A stretch of 64,000 nt of DNA from JAJDFU01 sp964640855 (lineage in GTDB: Bacteria; Bacteroidota; Bacteroidia; Chitinophagales; Saprospiraceae). Made by a program: the position numbers and the translations under genes. This document shows positions 8,078 through 14,897 of this stretch, in pieces (positions within the stretch are counted from its first letter, which is position 1; every line of letters starts with the position of its first letter). Location of the stretch: NCBI GenBank assembly GCA_964640855.1, contig CAZXIX010000004.1, positions 1 to 64,000 on the forward strand. The letters run 5' to 3'. The notes beneath the pieces are model-generated. The model saw only the letters and a list, made by a program, of their open reading frames with translations. It searched no databases and had not been told where the DNA came from.

Positions 8078-8207
8078 TGTGAGGTGATGAAATTGGCAGC
8101 CATGCCCTCCTGTCTCGAGGGTGGGGAGGCCGGGAGAAATCCAGTTTGCTCATCTCGAGTAAGGGACTAACCGCCCCTTGAAGGTTCGAATCCTTCCCTC
8201 ACAGCCA
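8078..8207 (+). tRNA. tRNA-like gene, GUC anticodon, 58-nt variable domain
   Basis: A full cloverleaf can be drawn. The 7-bp acceptor is perfect (8078-8084 with 8197-8203), and positions 8-9 are T and G. The D arm is ATG...CAT with a GG-containing loop, very similar to phylum tRNA-Leu genes. The anticodon stem CCCTC/GAGGG is perfect (8105-8109, 8117-8121) with loop CTGTCTC, so the anticodon is GTC. The T arm is perfect (8180-8184 with 8192-8196, loop TTCGAAT). G73 and an encoded CCA end the gene. Between the anticodon and T stems lie 58 nt (8122-8179). These can form a GGGGaGG/CCgCCCC helix enclosing a GGA-GAAA-TCC tetraloop hairpin and a TTGCTC/GAGTAA hairpin. T37, the Leu-like body with an Asp anticodon, and the domain size are all abnormal. 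It may be a specialised RNA or a decaying tRNA. An alternative CCTCC/GGAGG pairing (8106-8110, 8125-8129) competes with the anticodon stem. Confidence 0.7.
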
Positions 8208-8219
8208 ACAGATTTTCCA

Positions 8220-8262
8220 GCAAAGGCTCTGACTTTTCCGAAGTCAGGGCCTTTGCTCTTTT
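8220..8262 (+). terminator. Intrinsic terminator after the tRNA-like gene
   Basis: A 16-bp stem (8220-8235 with 8241-8256, one T-G wobble) with a 5-nt loop is followed by TCTTTT. It begins 13 bases after the encoded CCA, showing that the tRNA-like gene is a single-gene transcription unit. Confidence 0.85.
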
Positions 8263-8390
8263 ACGACTTGCCAGGCAACGGGCTTCCGGAAATTACCCCT
8301 CCCGCCCAGATCAAACAGGAATCGGCCATCCTCTGGATTCAGAGAAACGAAAAAAACCAAACTATTGGAAAAAGGGGAAAAAGAAAAGAA

Positions 8391-8471
8391 CAGGAGCAGT
8401 CTACATAGTGTGTAAGCGCATAACGAGTGAGTGTAAATTGGACTGCTCCTGCTTAATAGGCCATTTACACT
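8391..8471. repeat. Interlocking inverted repeats (pseudoknot order)
   Basis: An 11-bp perfect pair, CAGGAGCAGTC (8391-8401) and GACTGCTCCTG (8441-8451), interlocks with a 9-bp perfect pair, AGTGTAAAT (8430-8438) and ATTTACACT (8463-8471). The arm order is a-b-a'-b', so an RNA would form either a pseudoknot or two mutually exclusive hairpins. It lies downstream of the minus-strand HD gene. The rest of 8263-8511 shows no gene. Confidence 0.5.
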
Positions 8472-8511
8472 TGCCAAACGCATGGGCTTTTCTTTTCGCT
8501 GCCCCCTCCGC

Positions 8512-9105
8512 TTAATTTTTCTCGTACGTGCGCACGATCTCCTCCAGCGCCGCCAGATGGCGGGCTTTACCGGCCCCCCGGCGATGGAGGGTGGTCTGGG
8601 TGAAAAATCGATGATTTTTCAAAAAACTGACCTGTAGTCGATTCCATGCCTCTTCAGAATGAAGGACATCATAGGCCTTCAACTCCTCAAACAAGGTGCG
8701 GCCGATCTTATAGAAATCGGATCGACCCAGATAATCCAGATCGGCATCGCACAAGATGCTCTCCAGGTAATTCTGGGGAGACTGCGGTATCTTCGTTGCC
8801 ATGATCATGCCGCAAATGATGTCGATCTCCTTGTCGGTATAGCCGTAGGTGGGCAAATAGACTTGAGCCAGCCGACACCCCTGGGCCTCGTGCATCTTAT
8901 TCCCCATCAAAAAGCCGGAATCGTGAAACAGGGCTGCAGTTTTGACCAGCATGGTTTCGTAGGGATCAACCTTTTCCAACAGACATAATTCCTCCGAAAC
9001 CTTGAGTACGTCCAGGGTATGATGCACCCCATGGTAATACAGGTCATCGGCAAGTCCGTTTTCAAGCTCATCCAGAATGAAAGCTTTGGCCGCGTGATAA
9101 TTCAT
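8512..9105 (-). CDS. HD-domain phosphohydrolase-like protein
   Basis: The 197-residue soluble protein has the HD metal-site pattern. His28/His29 lie in YHGVHHTL, the eponymous His61-Asp62 in ALFHDSG, and a later Asp in CDADLDYLG (120-124). The family includes nucleotide and cyclic-dinucleotide phosphohydrolases. The substrate cannot be inferred from neighbours, since it stands alone. The start ATG at 9105 opens directly into a helix with no leader peptide. The 218 bases upstream hold no recognisable gene. Confidence 0.85.
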   Translation of the reverse strand: MNYHAAKAFILDELENGLADDLYYHGVHHTLDVLKVSEELCLLEKVDPYETMLVKTAALFHDSGFLMGNKMHEAQGCRLAQVYLPTYGYTDKEIDIICGMIMATKIPQSPQNYLESILCDADLDYLGRSDFYKIGRTLFEELKAYDVLHSEEAWNRLQVSFLKNHRFFTQTTLHRRGAGKARHLAALEEIVRTYEKN

Positions 9106-9323
9106 AACCTATTTATGCCGAACAGGTATCCAGAACAATGGTCTTTACAGATTGGGTTAAGATGGATTGGGTTTGGAAAGGCACTCCCCGGCTCCTGCTG
9201 CTCCCCCTTATCAGGAGATTAAGATAATACAGGCTATTGAACCGATGCATTTTAAAACCCCCTCCCATCCTGGTGGGCCCGGCAAAAATTCCTTACCCAA
9301 AAGGATCAGGGCAATGGTTGCAC

Positions 9324-9833
9324 CTATTCATTCAGCAAAAGAACGCCGTCTGCGGTGAAGGTCCAGCTTTCCTGCGGTTCCGTTATGGCTTCAATGACTT
9401 CTTCGGATTCGCCCTTGTCCTCCGCATAATGCCTAAGATCTTCTACCGAGATCAGTTCGCGCCTGGCTATGCCTTCCACCACCACCTTTCTGCCGGCAAT
9501 GTCCTTTGGCACAAAGAACCCATAGTCTTTGAACCGGACCATGATCTCTTTCTCCTTTTCCCCGGAAGTCAGGTTCATCCAGCATCCTTTCTTTTGACAA
9601 ACCTCAGCAACGGTAGCACTGAGCTTGACGCGGGCGGAATCCTGCCCGGAATACTGCCGGGCGAATTCCCCCAGGGGCAAAGCCCCGGATGCCTCTACCG
9701 ACTTTCCAAATATTTCCCCGCCAGATTCTGCCTCCGACTGAGAGGATTCCTGACCAGAACGATCCTGCGAAGTGCATGCCAAAGGCCCCAGGCTCAGCAG
9801 CATTACAAATAAGAAAAGTTTATCTATTTTCAT
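9324..9833 (-). CDS. DUF4920 lipoprotein
   Basis: The 169-residue protein has a lipoprotein signal with lipobox Cys20 (LGPLAC), then a Ser/Glu-rich linker. The DUF4920-type domain has a conserved Cys79/Cys84-Trp-Met cluster (CQKKGCWM). The paired cysteines and Met suggest metal or redox chemistry in the periplasm, but the function of the family is not known to me. It is monocistronic on the minus strand. The 299 bases upstream (9834-10132) contain no gene and probably its promoter. Confidence 0.8.
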   Translation of the reverse strand: MKIDKLFLFVMLLSLGPLACTSQDRSGQESSQSEAESGGEIFGKSVEASGALPLGEFARQYSGQDSARVKLSATVAEVCQKKGCWMNLTSGEKEKEIMVRFKDYGFFVPKDIAGRKVVVEGIARRELISVEDLRHYAEDKGESEEVIEAITEPQESWTFTADGVLLLNE

Positions 9834-10132
9834 TTTGAAATTTTTTCGTCGCTATCTGATTCCTTTTTGAAACAGATCCCTATCGGGTTTATCATTAAGT
9901 AAAAGTAAAAATTAATCCCATTCCGGTCGAAAATCCTTTCGATCCGTGGCTCCGGAACTCTTATCTCAATAAGGGAGCGAAGGAAGCCTTGTTCGGTGGA
10001 AAGGCATCAGACCAATCATGGAATACGGAAATTCGGAAATAATGGGCGGCAGGCTTTGAAAGTAAAGAGGATTCCCTTTGAACAATCGAGAAACGCTGAA
10101 GAGGTCCAATGATTGTGCTGAAGGTTGAGTTT

Positions 10133-10798
10133 TCAGGAAAGCAAATCGATTTTGTTGCGTCCCAGCTTGACCATCCCCTCTTTTTCCATCTGTTTGAGCA
10201 AGCGGCTGATGGCTTCCCGGGAGGCGTTCAAGTCGAGCGCGATCCGTTGGTGCGTCACCTGTATGGTCCGCGAACCAGTGGCTTCTGCCATGTTCTCGAG
10301 GTAATCCAGCAAGCGCTGGTCCATTTTATGGAAGGCTATGCTGTCAATGGAACGGACGAGCTCCAGCATCCGGTCGTCGTAGGTTGTCATGACAAAGTTC
10401 TTCCAGCTTTGGTACTTCGTCATCCACTCGTCCATGTAACGTACCGGAATGGCAATGAAGGTAGTTTCCTCTTCGGTTTCCGTGCGCAAGCTGCTTTTCT
10501 TGTGCATCATGCAACAGGTAAATGATGCCGAACAGGCCTCTCCCGGGCCCAGATAATACAGGAACAGCTCGTTGCCGTTATCGTCTTCCCGTATGACCCG
10601 GATATTGCCTTCCACGACCAGGGGAACAAATTTGACATAAGTTCCGGCTTCCATTAAGGTTCTGCCGGCTCCGATCCGATGCATCTTGCCCACGCGGGCG
10701 ATCTCTTCTTGCAGATCGCGCTCCGCGATCATGGGAAAGTGCTTTCTCACCAGGGCCAATATATCCTGATCCAGGGTATCGTCCAATGTATTCAACAT
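10133..10798 (-). CDS. Crp/Fnr-family transcription regulator
   Basis: The 221-residue product has an N-terminal cyclic-nucleotide-binding-like beta-roll (about 30-125) and a C-terminal winged helix with the recognition segment LNASREAISRLLKQ. A CC pair within the beta-roll (SFTCCMMHK) is notable, but the four-Cys Fe-S pattern of FNR is absent. The ATG at 10798 was chosen because the 12-residue upstream extension overlaps the end of the DUF983 gene. It is last in an apparent four-gene operon with an ArsR regulator, a methyltransferase and a DUF983 protein. The ligand is unknown. Confidence 0.88.
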   Translation of the reverse strand: MLNTLDDTLDQDILALVRKHFPMIAERDLQEEIARVGKMHRIGAGRTLMEAGTYVKFVPLVVEGNIRVIREDDNGNELFLYYLGPGEACSASFTCCMMHKKSSLRTETEEETTFIAIPVRYMDEWMTKYQSWKNFVMTTYDDRMLELVRSIDSIAFHKMDQRLLDYLENMAEATGSRTIQVTHQRIALDLNASREAISRLLKQMEKEGMVKLGRNKIDLLS

Positions 10799-10808
10799 AT
10801 CGATTAGC

Positions 10809-11189
10809 TTACTTGGAGGCCGGTTTGAGCGCATTCGGATCGTACTTGACCGTCAGGTGGATCCAAATGGATCGCGCCAGCCGAAAAACATACACAAAAC
10901 CAAACGCACAAAGCGCAATAAGGATTAAAAATGAAGTATTAATACTGAACATAAAAACCCAGTGAAAAAGAGCAACAAACCCGAGACAAAACCATCCCAT
11001 AAAGATATAGGAGATGAACATGGCTCCGTAGTAAAATCCGGGCTCGGGCCAGTAGGATTGCTTGCATCGGGGGCACTCCTTGGGCATGTCAAAAGGTTTC
11101 TGGAAAGAAAAGGAGTGAGTTTCAAACAGATCCCCCTGCTGGCAGCGGGGGCATTTCAAGCGGAATATATTGGAGATTCTTCGGATCAT
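10809..11189 (-). CDS. DUF983 membrane protein with zinc-ribbon
   Basis: The 126-residue protein has an N-terminal zinc-ribbon-like pair of CxxC motifs (Cys13/Cys16 and Cys39/Cys42) and two strongly hydrophobic segments (about 54-76 and 82-102). This is the DUF983 architecture found widely in Bacteroidota and Alphaproteobacteria. No biochemical role is established to my knowledge. It starts 2 bases after the methyltransferase stop and ends 10 bases before the Crp-type regulator, so it is co-transcribed with both. Confidence 0.85.
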   Translation of the reverse strand: MIRRISNIFRLKCPRCQQGDLFETHSFSFQKPFDMPKECPRCKQSYWPEPGFYYGAMFISYIFMGWFCLGFVALFHWVFMFSINTSFLILIALCAFGFVYVFRLARSIWIHLTVKYDPNALKPASK

Positions 11190-11191
11190 GA

Positions 11192-11794
11192 TCAGGGTTT
11201 TTGACCGACGAAGCGGATCACTGCCGCTTCTCCCTGGTGGAAGGGGCCTTCGTCCAGAGGAATTTTTTCAGCAGCCAAAAATAAGATTTCTGCCTCGGGA
11301 AAATCGTGATGCATATCACTTTCGGTCAGCAACATATCCGAGGATTTGGGGCCCCCGCTTTTGTTTCCCAGTTGATCGACTGAAAAGGCTTCCAACAGGA
11401 TCCGCCCCCCGGAACGCAGGGCGGTAAAGCACTTCCTGTGTAATGCGGCGCGTTCGGCGGCCGGGAGATGGGCATAAATGAGACCGACCGCATCGTATGC
11501 CTTTTCCGGAAAAGAAAAATCCGAAACCCGGGAAAGCCGATAACGGATTGATACGTTTTTACGATCTGCCAGCGCAAGCGCCTTTCGGCGGCCGGCGGAG
11601 CTGTGGTCGAAGGCGTCCACCTCCCAACCCAGGCCGGCGGCAAAAACCGCATTTCTGCCCTCTCCTTCGGCGGGTAACAACAAACGGCCGGGCTTCAGCT
11701 TCTCGAGCTGTTTCCGGAAAAAGGAATTGGGCTCCGTGCCGTAGGCATAGGAGGAATCGCCATATTGGGCCTCCCAAAATTCAAGGGTGGGCAT
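11192..11794 (-). CDS. SAM-dependent methyltransferase, TehB-like
   Basis: The 200-residue product starts at the ATG at 11794, 11 bases after the ArsR-type gene stop. SAM motif I is LPAEGEGRNA at 40-49, followed by the acidic strand end VDAFD near 59-63. A compact class I fold without extra domains resembles TehB and small-molecule thiol or metalloid methyltransferases. Pairing with an ArsR-family regulator is consistent with a detoxification role, but that is inference. The 19-residue upstream extension overlaps the ArsR gene and was rejected. Confidence 0.83.
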   Translation of the reverse strand: MPTLEFWEAQYGDSSYAYGTEPNSFFRKQLEKLKPGRLLLPAEGEGRNAVFAAGLGWEVDAFDHSSAGRRKALALADRKNVSIRYRLSRVSDFSFPEKAYDAVGLIYAHLPAAERAALHRKCFTALRSGGRILLEAFSVDQLGNKSGGPKSSDMLLTESDMHHDFPEAEILFLAAEKIPLDEGPFHQGEAAVIRFVGQKP

Positions 11795-11805
11795 TGATAT
11801 CGGAC

Positions 11806-12135
11806 TTATAAACCCTGACCATCTACCAAAGCATGGCAGGCTTCCAGACACAAGAGCAGTTCCGATACTTTGCTGATCCGCAGGGAGTACAACATACTTC
11901 TGCCTTCCCGCCGGACGGAGAGGATACCTTTCAGACGTAAATTCTGCAGGTGGTGCGATGTCAACGACTGCTCACTGCCCAAACGCTCACAGATGGTATT
12001 CACCGGCAATTCCTCTTCCTGCTCCAGCAATTGGACAATCCCCAACCGGAGAGGATGCGCAATCGCCTTTAAAAGGGAGGCAATTTTTTCGAGCTTGGCT
12101 GCTTCTTCTTTGGAAAAGGTGTCGAGTTGACTCAT
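11806..12135 (-). CDS. ArsR-family winged-helix regulator
   Basis: The 109-residue protein has the ArsR/SmtB winged helix (AIAHPLRLGIVQLL, then a helix-turn-helix around SEQSLTSHHLQNLRLKG and the wing REGRSMLYSL). Cys49 and a C-terminal cluster (Cys96, Cys100, His101) could form a metal or redox sensor site, though the classic CVC motif is absent. It is first in the operon with a methyltransferase, DUF983 and a Crp-type regulator, and likely autoregulates it. The 240 bases upstream contain the tRNA-Leu gene's terminator region and no other gene. Confidence 0.88.
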   Translation of the reverse strand: MSQLDTFSKEEAAKLEKIASLLKAIAHPLRLGIVQLLEQEEELPVNTICERLGSEQSLTSHHLQNLRLKGILSVRREGRSMLYSLRISKVSELLLCLEACHALVDGQGL

Positions 12136-12342
12136 AAGTCAAAGGGAATAAAAAGTAAATTCAAGGTAGGAAATAACCGTTAATTTAACACCATAGGATG
12201 TCCCCAGGTTTTTTCCCGCCCATTCCATAAAGCTTATCCCGGACAATTTGTTTTAGCTATTGAACGAAAAAAGAGGCTCTGCAGCCTATGCGAATGGCAG
12301 GTCATTCGCCTGTATTTATCTCAGCCCGGGGCTGAAGGTAAG

Positions 12343-12372
12343 AAAAAGGCCCCCCGTCAGGAGGAGCTTTTG
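12343..12372 (-). terminator. Terminator of tRNA-Leu
   Basis: Read on the minus strand, an imperfect AAAAGcTCC-type stem pairs with GGGGCCTTTT and runs into a T-run (A-run at 12343-12347 on the plus strand), just after the tRNA. Confidence 0.55.
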
Positions 12373-12375
12373 AGG

Positions 12376-12457
12376 TGCCCGGGGCGGGACTCGAACCCGC
12401 ACGTCTTACGACACACGCCCCTCAAACGTGCCTGTCTACCAGTTTCAGCACCCGGGC
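12376..12457 (-). tRNA. tRNA-Leu (anticodon GAG)
   Basis: Read on the minus strand it is a class II tRNA. It has a perfect 7-bp GCCCGGG/CCCGGGC acceptor, a D loop with GG, an anticodon stem CACGT/GCGTG with loop TTGAGGG, a 12-14 nt variable arm, a GGTTCGAGTCC-type T arm and A73. CCA is not encoded, in contrast to the tRNA-like gene at 8078. It decodes CUC/CUU leucine codons. Confidence 0.96.
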
Positions 12458-12522
12458 AGCTTGCTTTCTTGAAAAGCGCCACAAAAATAGAACTATTTTG
12501 GTCCTCGAACAAGTTATCACAC

Positions 12523-13284
12523 TTATTTTTCCAAGGCGGATTGACGCAATCGCTGTAGGAAGGGGGATGCAAAAATGAAATTTTCGAGCACTTCATTCTC
12601 ACTGCCCAGGATCTCCTCTTTATTTCCGCGCCAGGCTACATAGCCTTGATGAAGCAAGACGATATTCTCGCCAATTTCCATGACGGAGTTCATATCGTGG
12701 GTGTTGATGACCGTGGTAATATTGTTGTCTTTGGTAATATCTTTGATCAGTTCGTCGATCACGATAGAAGTTTTAGGATCCAGCCCGGAATTGGGCTCGT
12801 CGCAAAACAGATAAAGGGGTTCCAGAACGATCGAACGGGCGATCCCCACCCGCTTTTGCATCCCCCCGCTCACCTCAGAAGGAAACCGGTCATTCGCTCC
12901 TTCGAGATTGACCCTTTCCAGACAGAAGTTGACCCGGTTCTGCTTTTCCTTGGCAGTCATGTTGGTGAACATATCCAGCGGGAAGCGTACGTTTTCCTCC
13001 ACCGTCATGGAATCGAACAGGGCGGAACCCTGAAAGAGCATCCCGACTTTCATCCGTAAAGCCCTTAAATCCTTTTTATTGAGGGCGTAAAGCAGGGTAT
13101 CGTCATACCAGACCTGCCCGGAGGTGGGAGGATACAATCCCACCAGGAGCTTCAGCAAAACGGTTTTTCCCGCCCCGCTTCGGCCAATGATGAGGTTGGT
13201 CTTGCCCCGATAGAATTCGGTGGTAATCCCCTTGAGCACTTCGTTCTGCCCGAATGACTTGTACAAGTCTTCTGTCCGTATCAT
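12523..13284 (-). CDS. mlaF: ABC transporter ATPase, MlaF type
   Basis: This ATPase energises retrograde or anterograde phospholipid transport between inner and outer membranes. The 253-residue product has Walker A GRSGAGKT at 34-41, signature VSGGMQKR at 138-145 and Walker B LFCDEP near 159-164. I chose the ATG at 13284; a TTG three codons upstream is also in frame. It lies 9 bases after the mlaE stop, forming a two-gene operon. The MlaD substrate-binding subunit is not encoded in this window. Confidence 0.9.
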   Translation of the reverse strand: MIRTEDLYKSFGQNEVLKGITTEFYRGKTNLIIGRSGAGKTVLLKLLVGLYPPTSGQVWYDDTLLYALNKKDLRALRMKVGMLFQGSALFDSMTVEENVRFPLDMFTNMTAKEKQNRVNFCLERVNLEGANDRFPSEVSGGMQKRVGIARSIVLEPLYLFCDEPNSGLDPKTSIVIDELIKDITKDNNITTVINTHDMNSVMEIGENIVLLHQGYVAWRGNKEEILGSENEVLENFIFASPFLQRLRQSALEK

Positions 13285-13293
13285 GTCGTGCAA

Positions 13294-14040
13294 TCAGCCG
13301 GTTAACAAAATGGCCAACAGATAGTCTGCCAGCAAGATCAAAATATCGCTGTACACCACAGCATTGGTGCTGGCCCGCCCCAGCTCAATGCTTCCTCCCT
13401 GCACAAAATAGCCCTGATAGCAGGAAATGGTAGTGAGCAGAAAGGAAAACACGAGCGCTTTTATGAACATCATGGTCACGTTGTAGGGCTCGAAAAAGGA
13501 CCGCAAGCCCATAACATATTCTTCGTGGGTCAATGGCCCCGAAGGAACGGAGGCCAGATAGCCCCCGAAAATGCTGATACAAGCCGCTGCCGCCACCAAG
13601 ATGGGGATCATGATCAGAGAGGCCACCAGTTTGGGCATGATCAGGTAGGCGGCCGTGTTGACCCCCATGATCTCCATGGCATCTATATGCTCTTTCTGAC
13701 GCATCCCTCCGATCTCCGCCGCCATATTGGATCCCACCTTTCCCGCCAGTACCAGACAGGTGATCGTAGGGGCCAGTTCGATGATGGTACTATCCCGGAC
13801 AATATACCCGATGTAATAGATCGGCACCAGGGCACCGTCGAGCTGATAAGCGAATTGGACGGCGGTGACGGCACCGATGAAAATGGCAATGAGCGCAACG
13901 ATGGTCAGCGATCCGACTCCGATATCGTTCATCTGCCGCATCGTCTCTTTGTAGTACATGCTCCATTTCTCGGGTCGGTGCAGGGCCGTTCCCAGCAGCA
14001 TGAGATATCGCCCGAAATGATAAAGAAAATTGAGATTCAT
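13294..14040 (-). CDS. mlaE: MlaE-family lipid ABC transporter permease
   Basis: The 248-residue integral membrane protein matches the MlaE/YrbE permease family. It has an N-terminal amphipathic segment, five or so hydrophobic helices, the conserved GKVGSNMAAEIGGM stretch near 100-113 and the EIMGVN motif. It pairs with the MlaF ATPase immediately downstream to make the inner-membrane core of the Mla phospholipid transport system. It heads the operon, and the 147 bases to the divergent SDR gene contain the promoters of both. Confidence 0.92.
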   Translation of the reverse strand: MNLNFLYHFGRYLMLLGTALHRPEKWSMYYKETMRQMNDIGVGSLTIVALIAIFIGAVTAVQFAYQLDGALVPIYYIGYIVRDSTIIELAPTITCLVLAGKVGSNMAAEIGGMRQKEHIDAMEIMGVNTAAYLIMPKLVASLIMIPILVAAAACISIFGGYLASVPSGPLTHEEYVMGLRSFFEPYNVTMMFIKALVFSFLLTTISCYQGYFVQGGSIELGRASTNAVVYSDILILLADYLLAILLTG

Positions 14041-14174
14041 GCCTAGTCTTAAAAAACGGTCCCTAAAGGTTCCCGTCTGTTCACTTTTCGGGGATAAAAG
14101 TCGTAAAACAAGCCTGTATCCCCAATAGTTTCTCAGGCCGACTGGATTTCCGCCTGCCTTCTATCCGAATTTTC

Positions 14175-14182
14175 TAAGTTTG
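14175..14182 (+). promoter_or_regulatory. Bacteroidota -7 element upstream of the SDR gene
   Basis: TAAGTTTG matches TAnnTTTG and ends 5 bases before the ATG, the same spacing as for clpX, implying a leaderless or very short-leader transcript. Confidence 0.45.
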
Positions 14183-14187
14183 CAAAG

Positions 14188-14883
14188 ATGGAAAAACGCA
14201 AGGTATTGATAACCGGGGCCAGCCGGGGCATCGGCTGGGACGTAGCATTAAATCTGGCCAGGCAAGGCCATTCGGTGCTGGCTACCGCCCGCAATGAGGA
14301 ACGACTCCGCGAATGGGTCCAACAGGCCGGGAGCCATTGCCAGGCCTTGCCTTTCGATCTGACCCGCTCCGACCAAAGGCCCCTCGAGGAGGCCATTTCC
14401 CACATGGGCGGGGTTGATACGGTAATCAACAATGCAGGAGCCCTTGTCAGCAAACCCTTCGAGGAGCTGACCGATCCGGAATGGCAGTCTCTTTTCGAAG
14501 TCAACTTCTTTGGAGTCGTGCGCCTCCTGCGAAATTGCCTGCCTTTTCTCCTTCAAAGTCAAGATGCCCATGTTCTGAACATCAGCAGCATGGGAGGCTT
14601 CCAGGGGAGCTCCAAATTTCCGGGCCTCTCGGGATACAGCGCTTCGAAAGGAGCCCTGAGCATCCTCTCGGAATGCCTGGCAGAAGAATGGAAGGAAAAA
14701 GGTATCCGCGTCAATTGCCTCGCCTTGGGAGCCGTACAAACGGAAATGCTGGCCGAAGCATTCCCAGGTCTAAAAGCCCCGCTCGATAGCGCCGAAATGG
14801 CCGAGTTCATCTCCTGGTTCGCCCTCTCCGGTCAACGTTTTTTCAACGGGAAGGTCTTGCCTGTTTCCGTCTCTACTCCCTGA
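14188..14883 (+). CDS. Short-chain dehydrogenase/reductase
   Basis: This NAD(P)-dependent oxidoreductase of 231 residues has the Rossmann motif TGASRGIG at 9-16, NNAG at 81-84, and the catalytic Ser134, Tyr150 and Lys154 (YSASK). An Arg at 13 within the glycine motif region suggests NADPH preference. The substrate is not deducible. Only 14 bases separate it from the IYD-like nitroreductase, so the two reductases are probably co-transcribed. Confidence 0.9.
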   Translation: MEKRKVLITGASRGIGWDVALNLARQGHSVLATARNEERLREWVQQAGSHCQALPFDLTRSDQRPLEEAISHMGGVDTVINNAGALVSKPFEELTDPEWQSLFEVNFFGVVRLLRNCLPFLLQSQDAHVLNISSMGGFQGSSKFPGLSGYSASKGALSILSECLAEEWKEKGIRVNCLALGAVQTEMLAEAFPGLKAPLDSAEMAEFISWFALSGQRFFNGKVLPVSVSTP

Positions 14884-14897
14884 TTCAATCCTTTCGT

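Noticed and set aside
8078..8207. Selenocysteine tRNA interpretation
   Set aside because: No 8-bp acceptor and no UCA anticodon in a paired 7-nt loop; the only perfect anticodon arm reads GUC.
8078..8207. Group I intron in a tRNA-Leu anticodon
   Set aside because: The extra sequence is about 58 nt, far too short for a group I intron, and lies after an intact anticodon stem, not within the loop.
8178..8408. 76-codon plus-strand open frame
   Set aside because: It begins inside the T arm of the tRNA-like gene and runs through its terminator, with no credible start signal.
8391..8471. Integron attC-like site
   Set aside because: The interlocked repeats lack paired RYYYAAC/GTTRRRY ends, and no integrase or cassette array is nearby.
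12357..12602. Short open frames on both strands containing AGLEPAR-like peptides
   Set aside because: They are translations of the tRNA-Leu(GAG) gene, a well-known annotation artefact.
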